Shown piece by piece: positions 1 through 9,162 of a stretch of 64,000 bases of DNA. The notes beneath the pieces are model-generated. The model did no database searches. It was not told the DNA's origin and saw only the letters and a program-made list of their open reading frames with translations. A program made the position numbers and the translations under genes. Source of the DNA: WHSM01 sp036375165 (lineage in GTDB: Bacteria > Actinomycetota > Actinomycetes > Mycobacteriales > Micromonosporaceae); assembly GCA_036375165.1 (NCBI GenBank), contig DASUSI010000155.1, positions 62,001 to 126,000 on the forward strand. The letters run 5' to 3'. Each line of letters begins with the position of its first letter. Position 1 is the first letter of the stretch.

Positions 1-858
1 GAAGGACTGTTCGACCCGGCTCGCAAGCGTCCCCCGCCGTTCCTGCCGCACCTGGTCGGGCTGATCACCGGGCGGGCCAGCGCGGCGGAGCGGGACGTGG
101 TCACCAACGCCCGTGCCCGCTGGCCCGCCGTCCGGTTCCGGGTGGTCAACACACCGGTACAGGGGCCGAACGCCGTACCGCAGATCATCGAAGCCCTCAC
201 CGCGCTGGACCGGGACCCCGAGGTGGACGTCATCGTGCTCGCGCGGGGCGGCGGCAGCGTGGAGGACCTGCTGCCGTTCTCCGACGAGGCGCTGTGCCGG
301 GCGGTTCATGCCGGCCGCACCCCGGTGGTCAGCGCGATCGGGCACGAATCAGACACTCCGCTGGTGGATTACGTGGCGGACGTCCGGGCGTCGACGCCGA
401 CCGACGCGGGCAAGCGGATCGTGCCGGACCTGGCGGAGGAGACCAGGCTGGTGGCGCTCGCCCGTCGCCGCCTGGACCGGGCAGTCGAGCACCTGCTGGA
501 ACGCGAACGGCACCGGCTGGACGCGTTGCGTACCCGCCCGGCACTCGCCCGACCGGACATCGTGCTGGAACGCTCCGCCACGGAGGTGACCGGGCTGCGG
601 CAACGCGCCGCCCGCTGCCTGCGGCACCGGTTGGACGCCACGGCCGACGAGGTCGCCCACACCCGGGCCCGACTGCGGGCACTGTCCCCACTGTCGACGC
701 TGCGCCGGGGGTACGCCATCGTCCGGCGCACCGACGGCACCGTGGTACGCCGTCCGGACGAGGTGACGGCCGGTGATCCGATCCTGGTACGGGTCGCCGA
801 GGGTGAACTCACCGCCACCGTGACCCAGTCGCAGCGACCCGGATCGGAGAAGCCCTGA
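1..858 (+). CDS. xseA: Exodeoxyribonuclease VII large subunit (5' end cut by window)
   Basis: C-terminal 285 residues of the catalytic subunit of exonuclease VII, which degrades single-stranded DNA to oligonucleotides together with XseB. The reading frame is open from base 1, so the N-terminal OB-fold lies outside the window. Visible family motifs are ARGGGSVEDLLPF and, further on, AIGHESDTPLVDYVADVRAS, followed by the long Arg/Leu-rich helical region that docks XseB. The TGA stop overlaps the xseB ATG by one base, so the two are translationally coupled. Identification is firm. Confidence 0.95.
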   Translation, partial: EGLFDPARKRPPPFLPHLVGLITGRASAAERDVVTNARARWPAVRFRVVNTPVQGPNAVPQIIEALTALDRDPEVDVIVLARGGGSVEDLLPFSDEALCRAVHAGRTPVVSAIGHESDTPLVDYVADVRASTPTDAGKRIVPDLAEETRLVALARRRLDRAVEHLLERERHRLDALRTRPALARPDIVLERSATEVTGLRQRAARCLRHRLDATADEVAHTRARLRALSPLSTLRRGYAIVRRTDGTVVRRPDEVTAGDPILVRVAEGELTATVTQSQRPGSEKP

Positions 859-1079
859 TGAGCACCGACGCACTCAGCTACGAACAGGCCCGTACCGAAC
901 TGGCCGAGGTGGTGGAGAAGCTGGAGGCCGGCGGGGTCGCCTTGGAGGAGTCACTGGTCCTGTGGGAACGGGGTGAGGTGCTCGCCGACCTGTGCCAGGC
1001 GAAGCTCGACGGCGCCCGGGAGCGACTGGACACCGCCCGAGCCGCCCGTCAGGCCCGAGCCGAGGGCCGGGACGGCTAA
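858..1079 (+). CDS. xseB: Exodeoxyribonuclease VII small subunit
   Basis: A 73-residue helical protein of normal XseB length (70-80 residues), with the family signature YEQARTELAEVVEKLEAG and a following LEESLVLWERGE. Several copies bind the C-terminal helices of XseA and are needed for exonuclease VII activity. The start codon overlaps the xseA stop (TGATG), so both subunits are made from one transcript. The C-terminus is a short charged Arg/Ala tail. Confidence 0.95.
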   Translation: MSTDALSYEQARTELAEVVEKLEAGGVALEESLVLWERGEVLADLCQAKLDGARERLDTARAARQARAEGRDG

Positions 1080-1121
1080 ACCAGTGGCAGGTTGTCATAC
1101 CCCCGCCGTAACGTCCGTTCA

Positions 1122-2042
1122 ATGGAGGGGGCGGCGGAGTTGGCGATCAGTCTGCGTGGGGTGACGAAACGGTTCGGTGCCATCACCGCCGTGGACGGGC
1201 TGGATCTCGACGTACCGGCGGGGATCTGTATGGGCCTGTTGGGTCCCAACGGCGCGGGCAAGTCCACCACCATGCGGTTGCTCACCGCGCAGGCCATCGC
1301 CGACGCCGGGGAGATCACGGTGCTTGGGTGTCCGATCCCCACCCACAGCAAGCTGGCCCGAGCCCAGATGGGCGTGGTGCCGCAGCAGGACAACCTGGAC
1401 GCCGAGCTGACGGTACGCGCCAACCTGGAGGTGTTCGCCCGGCTCTACCGGGTGCCCCGACGGGAACGGGAAGCCGTGGTGGAACGGGCATTGCGGGCCG
1501 CCCAACTCGCCGGACGCGCGGACACCCAGGTCGACAAGCTCTCCGGCGGTATGCGACGCCGGCTGCTGATCGGCCGTGGCCTGGTACACCAGCCCCGGCT
1601 GGTGCTGCTGGACGAGCCCACGGTGGGGCTGGACCCGCAGGTGCGGCAGGAACTGTGGTCGCTGATCGACGCGCTGCGGGCGCGGGGGGTCACGGTGCTG
1701 ATGTCCACCCACTACATCGAGGAAGCCGAACGGCTCGCCGACGACGTGGCGATGATGAGCCACGGCAGCGTGGTCGCCCGGGACGCCCCCGGCAAGCTGA
1801 TCAGCGAACACGCCGGCGAGACCGTGATGGAGTACTTCGGGCCCCCGGACCGGCTCGCGGAAGTGGAACGGCTGGCCCGGCAGGCCGGCATGGCGACCCG
1901 GCGGGCCGGCCCCAGCGTGTCGGTGCTACGCGCCGAGCAGATGCCGCCCTCGCTGCTCGAACGGCTCCAGGACAGTGCTGCCCGCCGGCCGGCGAACCTG
2001 GAGGACGTGTTCGTGACCCTCACCGGGGAGAGCGTGGAATGA
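1122..2042 (+). CDS. ABC-2 type exporter ATP-binding protein (DrrA-like)
   Basis: Nucleotide-binding subunit of a two-component exporter of the DrrA/daunorubicin-resistance type. The Walker A motif is GPNGAGKST, the signature is KLSGGMRRR, and Walker B is LVLLDEPTVGLDP, followed by the switch His in STHY. About 90 residues after the ATPase core form the DrrA-type C-terminal domain, ending NLEDVFVTLTG. ATG 1122 is used here. A TTG at 1140 has a better-placed GGAGGGG and gives MAISLRGVTKRFG, so it is a real alternative. The stop overlaps the permease start by 4 bp (ATGA). Substrate unknown. Confidence 0.9.
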   Translation: MEGAAELAISLRGVTKRFGAITAVDGLDLDVPAGICMGLLGPNGAGKSTTMRLLTAQAIADAGEITVLGCPIPTHSKLARAQMGVVPQQDNLDAELTVRANLEVFARLYRVPRREREAVVERALRAAQLAGRADTQVDKLSGGMRRRLLIGRGLVHQPRLVLLDEPTVGLDPQVRQELWSLIDALRARGVTVLMSTHYIEEAERLADDVAMMSHGSVVARDAPGKLISEHAGETVMEYFGPPDRLAEVERLARQAGMATRRAGPSVSVLRAEQMPPSLLERLQDSAARRPANLEDVFVTLTGESVE

Positions 2043-2848
2043 CCGCCGCCGACAGCCGCCCGGTGCCCAGCACCCGCAAACTGCGGTGGATCGAGCCGAG
2101 CGCACTGGACGGCGTACTGTTCCACGACCTGACGATCTTCCGACGCTACTGGGCGTCGACCACCTTCTCATCCGTGGTGGAACCGACGATCTACCTGCTC
2201 GCCTTCGGGTTCGGGTTCGGCTCCCTGGTCGCGGTGGTCGCCGGATACTCGTACATCGATTTCCTCGGCACCGGCATTGTCGCCACGGCGGTGCTGTTCA
2301 GTTCGGCGTTCGCGGGGATGTTCCAGACCTTCATCCGGCGGGTCTACCAGAAGACGTACGACGCGATGTTGGCCGCGCCCGTGGACACGCACGAACTGGT
2401 GACCGGCGAGGCACTGTGGATCGGTCTGCGGGCCGGGGTGTTCGGCTGCGCGCCGATGCTGGTGGCGATCGGGTTCGGGCTGGATCCGAGTCCGGGCATG
2501 CTGCTGGTTCCGCTGATCGGCTTCCTCACCGGCTTCGGCTTCGGCCTGTTCGGGATCTGGATGAGCGCGATCGTTCCCGGCATCGACTCGTTCAACTACG
2601 TGATCTCAGCACTGCTGACCCCGCTGTTCCTGGTCGCCGGTACGTTCTTCCCGCTGGACACGCTGCCGGACTGGGCGATCGTGGCGAGCCAGTTCAACCC
2701 GCTGTACCACTGCGTGGAGCTGGTGCGCCACGCCGTGTTCGGGCTCCGGCCGCTACTGGACCTGTGGCACGTCGCGGCGCTTTCGATCTTCGCCGGCCTG
2801 ATGTGGCTGCTCGGCTGCCGGGCGATGCGTCGACGCCTGATCGACTGA
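2039..2848 (+). CDS. ABC-2 type transporter permease (DrrB-like)
   Basis: A 269-residue membrane subunit with about six hydrophobic segments, paired with the upstream ATPase through a 4-bp ATGA overlap. It has the ABC-2 permease pattern: an N-terminal cytoplasmic stretch with FRRYWASTTF, a conserved loop VYQKTYDAMLAAPV, and a C-terminal SQFNPLYHCVELVR motif before the last helix. It probably forms the pore of a small-molecule or lipid exporter in the cytoplasmic membrane. The sequence does not show what is exported. Confidence 0.9.
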   Translation: MTAADSRPVPSTRKLRWIEPSALDGVLFHDLTIFRRYWASTTFSSVVEPTIYLLAFGFGFGSLVAVVAGYSYIDFLGTGIVATAVLFSSAFAGMFQTFIRRVYQKTYDAMLAAPVDTHELVTGEALWIGLRAGVFGCAPMLVAIGFGLDPSPGMLLVPLIGFLTGFGFGLFGIWMSAIVPGIDSFNYVISALLTPLFLVAGTFFPLDTLPDWAIVASQFNPLYHCVELVRHAVFGLRPLLDLWHVAALSIFAGLMWLLGCRAMRRRLID

Positions 2849-2866
2849 CCAGAGGGTGACCCCGGC

Positions 2867-3400
2867 TCAGCGCAGGGACGCCGCCAGGGTGCGCATCTCG
2901 GATGCCGGGGCCCGGCCCAGCACCAGCACGGTGCGTTCCGGTTCGAGCCACACCAAGGCCCGTTCGCCGTCCCGGCCGGGGTACGCCTGCCACGGCACCC
3001 CGCCAATCGGTTCCGTGCCGCCGGGTCGGCCGTCGCCCAACTCGCGACGCAGCAAGGGCTCGGCGTCGCGGTCGCTCTCCACGAGTTGCAGGAATCCCCC
3101 GCCGGACGTGACGTACCCGACCCGCAATGTCACCGCGCCGGCATCCTCCCGCAGCACCGCGCTGACAGGCCGCCAACCAGCCGGAAGGTCGCCGGGACGT
3201 ACCACGTCGAGCCCGGCGTCGCGGGCCTGGCTGAAGGCTGGGCCGGGGTCCACGACGGTCACCTCATCGTCCGCCCCGAGGTACTGGAAGAGTAGGACCA
3301 CCAGCAGGATCGGAACCAGCAGGACGGCCAGCGACAGCACCAGGTCCCGGGGGCGGCGGTCACTGGCTCGGGGAGCGCCTTGGCTGGTCACGGTGACCAT
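2867..3400 (-). CDS. DUF4245 family membrane-anchored protein
   Basis: A 177-residue protein with one N-terminal membrane anchor (about residues 20-42, rich in Leu/Val) and an extracytoplasmic domain. The segment GDLPAGWRPVSA and the later VPWQAYPGRD are typical of the actinobacterial DUF4245 family. Its function is unknown. It lies divergently beside glpX, as in other actinobacteria, so the pairing is ancestral rather than a sign of shared function. The ATG at 3400 is preceded by a weak GA-rich stretch. Confidence 0.85.
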   Translation of the reverse strand: MVTVTSQGAPRASDRRPRDLVLSLAVLLVPILLVVLLFQYLGADDEVTVVDPGPAFSQARDAGLDVVRPGDLPAGWRPVSAVLREDAGAVTLRVGYVTSGGGFLQLVESDRDAEPLLRRELGDGRPGGTEPIGGVPWQAYPGRDGERALVWLEPERTVLVLGRAPASEMRTLAASLR

Positions 3401-3497
3401 CGTCGCTCATCTTCAGGTTGAACGACCGGTCAGGTCTGTCAAGATCTAGGTATCCGTCCCGCCACTGACGGTACGTGTCCATGCCACACCCGCCAGT

Positions 3498-3504
3498 AAG
3501 GAGG
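3498..3504 (+). promoter_or_regulatory. Ribosome binding site deciding the glpX start
   Basis: AAGGAGG lies 6 bases before the ATG at 3511. It shows that translation starts at 3511 and not at the upstream in-frame ATG at 3475. Confidence 0.8.
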
Positions 3505-3510
3505 CTCGCG

Positions 3511-4551
3511 ATGACCATCCAACCTGCCACCCCGCCACGGCTACGCCAGACCGAAGACCTGGACCGCAACCTGGCCTTGGATTTGGTACGCGTCACCGAG
3601 GCGGCCGCCATGGCCGCGGGCCGGTGGGTCGGGCGAGGGGACAAGGAAGGCGGCGACCAGGCCGCCGTGGACGCGATGCGCCTGTTGATCAACTCCGTAC
3701 CGATGCGGGGCGTGGTGGTGATCGGGGAAGGCGAGAAGGACAACGCCCCGATGCTCTACAACGGCGAGCAGGTCGGCGACAGCACCGGCGCCGAAGTGGA
3801 CGTGGCGGTCGACCCGATCGACGGCACCACCCTGATGAGCAAGGGCATGCCGAACGCACTCGCCGTGCTCGCGGTGTCCGAACGCGGCTCCATGTTCGAC
3901 CCGTCGGCGGTCTTCTACATGGACAAGCTCGCGGTCGGCCCGGACTGTGTGGACCGGATCGACATCGCCGCTCCGGTCGGCGAGAACCTGCGTCGGATCG
4001 CGAAAGCCAAGCGCTCGTCGGTTTCCGACGTCACCGTGTGCATCCTGGACCGGTCACGACACGAACAACTCGTACGGGACGTACGGGACGCCGGGGCTCG
4101 AATCGCGTTCATCTCCGACGGCGACGTGGCCGGCGCGATCAGTGCCGCCCGGGAGTCCAGCGGCGTCGACGTCCTGATGGGTATCGGGGGTACACCCGAG
4201 GGCATCATCGCGGCGAGCGCGCTGAAGTGCATGGGGGGCGGGATCCAGGCCCGGCTGTGGCCACGTGACGACCAGGAGCGGCAGAAGGCCATTGACGCGG
4301 GTCACGACCTGGACCGGGTGCTCACCACCGACGACCTGGTCTCCGGGGACAACATCTTCTTCTGCTGCACCGGGGTCACCGACGGCAACCTGGTGCGCGG
4401 GGTGCACTACCGGTCTGGTGGCGCCACCACGCAGTCGATCGTGATGCGTTCCAAGAGCGGCACGATCCGGGTGATCGACTCGTACCACCGGCTGGAAAAG
4501 CTGCGCAACTACTCGATGGTCGACTTCGACGGCGCACCGCTCGAAGCCTGA
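3511..4551 (+). CDS. glpX: Class II fructose-1,6-bisphosphatase
   Basis: A 346-residue GlpX-type phosphatase that removes the 1-phosphate from fructose-1,6-bisphosphate in gluconeogenesis. Key features are VVIGEGEKDNAPML and VDPIDGTTLMSKG (the metal-binding DPxDGT motif), and later GIGGTPEGIIAASALKCMGG. Start chosen at 3511 because AAGGAGG sits just upstream. Like pckG later in the window, this is a gluconeogenic step, so part of this region serves growth on non-sugar carbon. It is the usual, and often only, FBPase type in actinobacteria. Confidence 0.97.
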   Translation: MTIQPATPPRLRQTEDLDRNLALDLVRVTEAAAMAAGRWVGRGDKEGGDQAAVDAMRLLINSVPMRGVVVIGEGEKDNAPMLYNGEQVGDSTGAEVDVAVDPIDGTTLMSKGMPNALAVLAVSERGSMFDPSAVFYMDKLAVGPDCVDRIDIAAPVGENLRRIAKAKRSSVSDVTVCILDRSRHEQLVRDVRDAGARIAFISDGDVAGAISAARESSGVDVLMGIGGTPEGIIAASALKCMGGGIQARLWPRDDQERQKAIDAGHDLDRVLTTDDLVSGDNIFFCCTGVTDGNLVRGVHYRSGGATTQSIVMRSKSGTIRVIDSYHRLEKLRNYSMVDFDGAPLEA

Positions 4552-4602
4552 GCGATCCCCACTGTCGCCCGTGCTGGAGCCGCTTCGCGGTAACCCCGCC
4601 GC

Positions 4603-5598
4603 TCAGCCCGAGTCGGAGGAGTGGCCGGGGAACAGGTGGGCACTCGGGTCGAGCACCACGGCCGCGTTGTTGACCGCGGTCGCGGCCTCACCGAAACCGA
4701 CCGCGATCAGCCGCACCTTGCCGGGGTAATCGGAGATGTCCCCGGCGGCGAACACCCGGGGCAGGTTGGTCGCCATCGTGGTGTCCACCTTGATGTGTCG
4801 CTTGTCCAGTTCGAAACCCCAGTCCTCGAGCGGGCCGAGGTTCGCGGTGAAGCCCAGTGCCGCGACGATGGCGTCCGCCGGGACCACCTTGGGGTCCTCA
4901 CCACGTACTGAGATTTCGGCGGCTTCCACCTTGCCATCACCGATGATCTTCGTGACCTGCGCGTTGACGATGACCGGGACGCCGAGCGCCTTGACGCGCT
5001 CCACCGTGGAGGCATGCGCCCGGAACTTGTCGCGCCGGTGGACCAGGGTCACCTGCCGCGCCACCGGGTGCAGCGCCAGCGCCCAGTCGAACGCGGAGTC
5101 CCCGCCACCCACCACCACGACGTTCTGATCCCGGTGCGCCTCCAGGCTGGGTACGAAGAAGACCACGCCCTCACCGTCGTACTCGTCGGCGGCTGGGAGT
5201 GGCCGTGGGGTGAAACTGCCGAGCCCACCGGTCACCAGGATCGCGCCGCAGTGGACCGACGTCCCGCTGTCGAGCTTGAGGATCGGCTGGTCGTCGGACC
5301 CGTACTCCAGCGCTTCGGCACGTTGCCCGAGTAGGTATCTGGGCTGGTACGGGGCAGCCTGCTCGACCAGATTCACGACCAGGTCACGACCCTTGATGGC
5401 CGGGAAGCCCGCCACGTCGTAGATCATCTTCTCCGGGTACATCGCGGTGACCTGGCCGCCGGGTTCCGGCAGCGCGTCGATCAACGCGGTGGACAGGCCG
5501 CGGAACCCCGCGTAGTACGCCGCGAACAGCCCGGCCGGGCCGGTGCCCACGATCGCGATGTCCACCTCGACCCGAGCGCTTCCGGAGCCGTCTGCCAT
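4603..5598 (-). CDS. TrxR-like ferredoxin-NADP(+) reductase
   Basis: A 331-residue flavoprotein with an FAD-binding GTGPAGLFAAYYAGFRG near the N-terminus, an NADPH-binding VVVGGGDSAFDWALAL in the middle, and a C-terminal FAD motif VFAAGDISDYPGK. The CxxC redox pair of true thioredoxin reductases is absent from the NADPH domain, which points to the YumC-type ferredoxin/flavodoxin reductase family. The start at 5598 (MADGSG) has GAAGGGA upstream and puts the Rossmann fold at the normal distance from the N-terminus. The electron partner is not visible nearby. Confidence 0.85.
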   Translation of the reverse strand: MADGSGSARVEVDIAIVGTGPAGLFAAYYAGFRGLSTALIDALPEPGGQVTAMYPEKMIYDVAGFPAIKGRDLVVNLVEQAAPYQPRYLLGQRAEALEYGSDDQPILKLDSGTSVHCGAILVTGGLGSFTPRPLPAADEYDGEGVVFFVPSLEAHRDQNVVVVGGGDSAFDWALALHPVARQVTLVHRRDKFRAHASTVERVKALGVPVIVNAQVTKIIGDGKVEAAEISVRGEDPKVVPADAIVAALGFTANLGPLEDWGFELDKRHIKVDTTMATNLPRVFAAGDISDYPGKVRLIAVGFGEAATAVNNAAVVLDPSAHLFPGHSSDSG

Positions 5599-5820
5599 GG
5601 CAACCGCCGTCCCTTCGCGGGAAGTACCCGTCACCCCGCCCGTACCGGTTCGTATTTCACGGTAGCGCCCCGGACGGTGCGGGCCACCACCGTAGCGACA
5701 TCCGGTGATCATGAAACCGCGGGGTGATCCGGATTCCATCAAGCGGGCTCCGCCGACAGTGGGAACCCACCCCGACCATCGTCGCGGTGGGTTTCCACGA
5801 TCGGGTTGCGCCGGCCGGCC

Positions 5821-6531
5821 TCAGTACCAGCCGTTGTTCTGGAAGAACGTCCAGGCACCGCACGGCGTGTCGTACCGGCCCTTGATGTAGTCAAGACCCC
5901 ACTTGATCTGGGTCGCCGGGTTGTCCCGCCAGTCGTCGCCGTACACGGCCATCTTGTCGCCAGGCAATGCCTGCGGGATGCCGTACGCGCCGGAAGAGGA
6001 GTTGGTCGCGTGCTCGTTCCAACCGCTCTCCCGGTCCCAGAGCTTCTCCAGGCAGGGCATGTGGTCGATGTCGAATCCCCACTCCAGGAGCAGGGTGCAG
6101 CCGATTTCCTTGTTGCCGCTGTACTCCTTACAGGACTCGGGCACCGGACCGACCGACGGTGCGGAGGAGCCGGGCTTCTTGGCGTCCGTCAGGGCCGAAT
6201 CGGCCTCGGCGGCGCGCGCCACCGCGTCCCGGCTGGCCGCATCGGCCTTTGCCTTCGCCCGAGCCACCGCGTCCACGTGGGCCTTGTAGCCACGCGCGGT
6301 ACGGCTGGCATCCCGGGAGACCCGGCCGATATCGTCCAAGGCCCGGTCGGCGGTGTCGGAAGACGACTCACTCGCCGCCCGCTTGGCGGCGTCCTCAGCC
6401 GCCTGGCGGGTGACTCCGGCGTAGACGCCCGCGACCATACCGGCCACGAGAAGGAAGACTGCGAAGACGCGAAGGCTGACTCGGATCCAACTCCGACTCA
6501 CGCGCTTACCCTTCGTCGGGGACAGAGACAT
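5821..6531 (-). CDS. Secreted/membrane-anchored transglycosylase-like protein
   Basis: A 236-residue protein with a basic N-terminus, one membrane segment (about residues 17-37), an Ala/Lys/Asp-rich helical region of about 80 residues, and a C-terminal domain resembling actinobacterial lytic transglycosylase-like (lysozyme-fold) domains. In that domain WDRESGWNEHATN carries the likely catalytic Glu, followed by SSGAYGIPQALPG and WGLDYIKGRYDTPCGAW. It probably acts on peptidoglycan outside the membrane. Start taken at 6531; a start at 6615 would add 28 residues ahead of the anchor and is less likely. Confidence 0.8.
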   Translation of the reverse strand: MSLSPTKGKRVSRSWIRVSLRVFAVFLLVAGMVAGVYAGVTRQAAEDAAKRAASESSSDTADRALDDIGRVSRDASRTARGYKAHVDAVARAKAKADAASRDAVARAAEADSALTDAKKPGSSAPSVGPVPESCKEYSGNKEIGCTLLLEWGFDIDHMPCLEKLWDRESGWNEHATNSSSGAYGIPQALPGDKMAVYGDDWRDNPATQIKWGLDYIKGRYDTPCGAWTFFQNNGWY

Positions 6532-6668
6532 GCGAGCTACAGCGGGCCACCCTCTCAACTTCGCCGCGGCATCCGCAGCCCACAGGCGACAAAGGTGGCG
6601 CTCCTCACGCGACATACCGGCGGAACCGACCGGATGCCGTACGGACCACGCTGGACCGTTATATCACG

Positions 6669-8072
6669 CTAGTGCTCGATATCTTCGAGTAACTCAGTAA
6701 CCACTTCCGCTATCGCGGAGCGTTCAGACCGGGTCAACGTGACGTGACCGAACAGCGGATGGCCCTTGAGGGTCTCGATCACGGCGGTGATTCCGTCGTA
6801 GCGCCCGACCCGCAGATTGTCCCGTTGCGCCACATCATGGGTGAGAACCACCCGGGAACCAGTGCCGATTCTGGACAGAACGGTGAGCAACACATTGCGT
6901 TCGAGTGACTGCGCTTCGTCCACAATCACGAACGCGTCGTGCAGGGATCGGCCACGGATGTGGGTCAGCGGCAAAACTTCGATCATGCCTCGGTCGACGA
7001 CCTCCTCCACCACCGGATCGGCCACCACCGCGCCCAGCGTGTCGTAAACCGCCTGCGCCCAAGGCGCCATCTTGTCCGACTCGGTGCCCGGAAGATAGCC
7101 CAACTCCTGACCACCCACCGCGTACAGCGGCCGGAACACCACGACCTTCTTGTGCTGCCGGCGTTCCATCACCGCCTCCAGGCCGGCGCACAATGCCAGG
7201 GCGGACTTTCCGGTGCCGGCCCGACCGCCCAGCGAGACGATCCCCACACTCTCGTCGAGGAGCAGGTCCAGTGCGATCCGTTGCTCCGCGGACCGGCCCC
7301 GCAGCCCGAACGCCTCGCGGTCACCCCGTACCAGCCTCACGGTCTTGTCCGGCAGAGTACGGCCAAGCGCCGAGCCCCGCGCCGAGAGCAACACCAGTCC
7401 GGTGTGACACGGCAGGTCCCGCGCCACCGACAGATCCAGCCGCTCCCCCGCGTACAACTGGCTGACCTCCTCGGCGGACACCTCCAGTTCGGCGGTGCCC
7501 GTCCACGTCGGATCGCTGGCCTGACCGTGCCGGTACTCGTCGGCTGCCAGTCCCATCGCGGCGGCCTTCACGCGCAGCGGCATGTCCTTGGTGACCAGCG
7601 TGACGTCACGCCCCTCCGCGGCCAGCCCCAGCGCCACGGTCAGGATCCGCGCGTCGTTGCTGTCCACCCGGAACCCAGGCGGCAGCAGTTCCGGCTCGGC
7701 ATGGTTGAGCTCGACACGCACCGTGCCACCGACGTCGTTCACCGGGATCGGACCGTCCAGCCGGTGATTCGCCACCCGCAGTTCGTCGAGCAGCCGAAGC
7801 GACTGGCGGGCGAACCAGCCGAGTTCCGGATGGTGCCGCTTCGCCTCGAGTTCGCCGATCACCACCAGCGGCAGCACCACGTCGTGCTCGTCGAACTTCC
7901 CGAACGCCGCCGGATCCGACAGCAGCACGGACGTGTCGATCACATAGATACGGCGCGCCGCCGCACCGCTGGCCCTGTCCCGCCCGGTACCGGACGTCCG
8001 CCTGGACTTCTGCGCCGGACCGCCGTCGCGGCCTGGACCGCTCGTGCGGCGACGCGAGGACTCAGTGCTCAC
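6669..8072 (-). CDS. phoH: PIN-PhoH ATPase/ribonuclease
   Basis: A 467-residue fusion of an N-terminal PIN nuclease domain (begins RRIYVIDTSVLLSDP, about residues 48-180) and a C-terminal PhoH AAA-type ATPase with Walker A GRAGTGKSALAL and Walker B FVIVDEAQSL. PIN-PhoH proteins are RNA-unwinding ribonucleases, as shown for mycobacterial PhoH2. The GTG at 8072 has GGGGAG upstream. Codon 461 is a rare TTA (6690-6692), read only by the tRNA-Leu(UAA) found later in the window. No antitoxin-like ORF precedes it. Confidence 0.93.
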   Translation of the reverse strand: MSTESSRRRTSGPGRDGGPAQKSRRTSGTGRDRASGAAARRIYVIDTSVLLSDPAAFGKFDEHDVVLPLVVIGELEAKRHHPELGWFARQSLRLLDELRVANHRLDGPIPVNDVGGTVRVELNHAEPELLPPGFRVDSNDARILTVALGLAAEGRDVTLVTKDMPLRVKAAAMGLAADEYRHGQASDPTWTGTAELEVSAEEVSQLYAGERLDLSVARDLPCHTGLVLLSARGSALGRTLPDKTVRLVRGDREAFGLRGRSAEQRIALDLLLDESVGIVSLGGRAGTGKSALALCAGLEAVMERRQHKKVVVFRPLYAVGGQELGYLPGTESDKMAPWAQAVYDTLGAVVADPVVEEVVDRGMIEVLPLTHIRGRSLHDAFVIVDEAQSLERNVLLTVLSRIGTGSRVVLTHDVAQRDNLRVGRYDGITAVIETLKGHPLFGHVTLTRSERSAIAEVVTELLEDIEH

Positions 8073-8187
8073 GGGCTGCTCCCCGACAGGCGACCACCCA
8101 ACCACCTGTGTCGGTCGGGTCCTCCGACAGCCGCGACCAAGCCGGCGACAATCCGGCCGACGGGTACGGCCTGAAGGACGCTCGCTT

Positions 8188-8219
8188 CCGGCATCCGGCC
8201 CGCAGGGCCCGGGTGCCGG
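8188..8219 (-). terminator. Hairpin between uppS and phoH
   Basis: An imperfect 14-15 bp GC-rich inverted repeat around a GCA loop, about 140 bases downstream of the prenyltransferase gene. There is no T-run, so it would be a T-less terminator or processing hairpin. The rest of the 8073-8361 gap shows no gene. Confidence 0.4.
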
Positions 8220-8361
8220 CCCCTGGCGTATCGACCACCGGGCCTCCCGGGTGCGCGGGTGAACCCCGCGCCACGCCCTGACGCTAGCCGCCAGACGCGA
8301 GGAGGGCCAGTGTCCTGCCCATGGCACGTTCCACAGCGCGCTGACCAGCGGGTGTCTCGGC

Positions 8362-9132
8362 TCAGTTGCCGTAACGGCGGTGCCGGGACGCGTACGAGCG
8401 CAGCGCTCGCAGGAAGTCCACCCGCCGGAAGTCCGGCCAGTACGCCTCACAGAAGTAGAACTCGGAGTAAGCGCTCTGCCACAGAAGGAAACCCGACAAC
8501 CGTTGCTCACCACTGGTCCGGATGATCAGATCCGGATCCGGCTGGCCCCGGGTGTACAGGTGCTCGGCGATGTGGTCCACGTCGAGCACCTCGGCAAGCT
8601 CCTCGATGGACGTGCCGGCCTTGGCGTGCTGATGCAACAGCGAGCGGACCGCGTCGGCGATCTCCTGCCGGCCCCCGTACCCGACAGCGATGTTCACCTG
8701 CGCGCCGCCGGCGCGGTCCAGGGTGGCCTCCTCAGCCGCCTTCAGCGTCTCCGCGGTCTGAGTCGGCAACATGTCCTGGTTGCCGACGGTTCTCAGCCGC
8801 CACGGGTTGCCGTCCACGGCCAGTTCGGTGGCCAACCCCTCGATGATCCGCAGCAGCGGTTCCAGCTCGCCGGCCGGGCGGTCCAGGTTGTCTGTGGACA
8901 GCAGCCACAACGTGACCAGTTCCACCCCGGCGTCGTCGCACCAGCTCAGCAACTGCTCGACCTTCGCCGCCCCGGCCCGGTAACCCTCCCTGGGGTCGTC
9001 CAACCCCACGGACCGTGCCCAACGGCGGTTCCCGTCGAGCATCACGCCGACGTGACGCGGCGTCAGCTTACCGACGAGCTGGCGTTGCAGCCGCCGCTCG
9101 TACACCGAGTAGACAAAGTCCCGGAGACTCAC
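8362..9132 (-). CDS. uppS: Isoprenyl transferase, short-chain cis type (Rv1086-like)
   Basis: A 256-residue cis-prenyltransferase. The catalytic region is HVGVMLDGNRRWAR (Asp-Gly-Asn-Arg motif); GQPDPDLIIRTSGEQRLSGF and the C-terminal WPDFRRVDFLRALR are family hallmarks. Length and the C-terminal YASRHRRYG resemble M. tuberculosis Rv1086, the (2Z,6E)-farnesyl diphosphate synthase, more than long-chain UppS. It would supply precursors for decaprenyl or undecaprenyl phosphate in cell-wall synthesis. Which chain length it makes cannot be read from sequence alone. Confidence 0.92.
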   Translation of the reverse strand: MSLRDFVYSVYERRLQRQLVGKLTPRHVGVMLDGNRRWARSVGLDDPREGYRAGAAKVEQLLSWCDDAGVELVTLWLLSTDNLDRPAGELEPLLRIIEGLATELAVDGNPWRLRTVGNQDMLPTQTAETLKAAEEATLDRAGGAQVNIAVGYGGRQEIADAVRSLLHQHAKAGTSIEELAEVLDVDHIAEHLYTRGQPDPDLIIRTSGEQRLSGFLLWQSAYSEFYFCEAYWPDFRRVDFLRALRSYASRHRRYGN

Positions 9133-9162
9133 CCGCGGAAGCCTATCCGGCCGGGCCTCGGA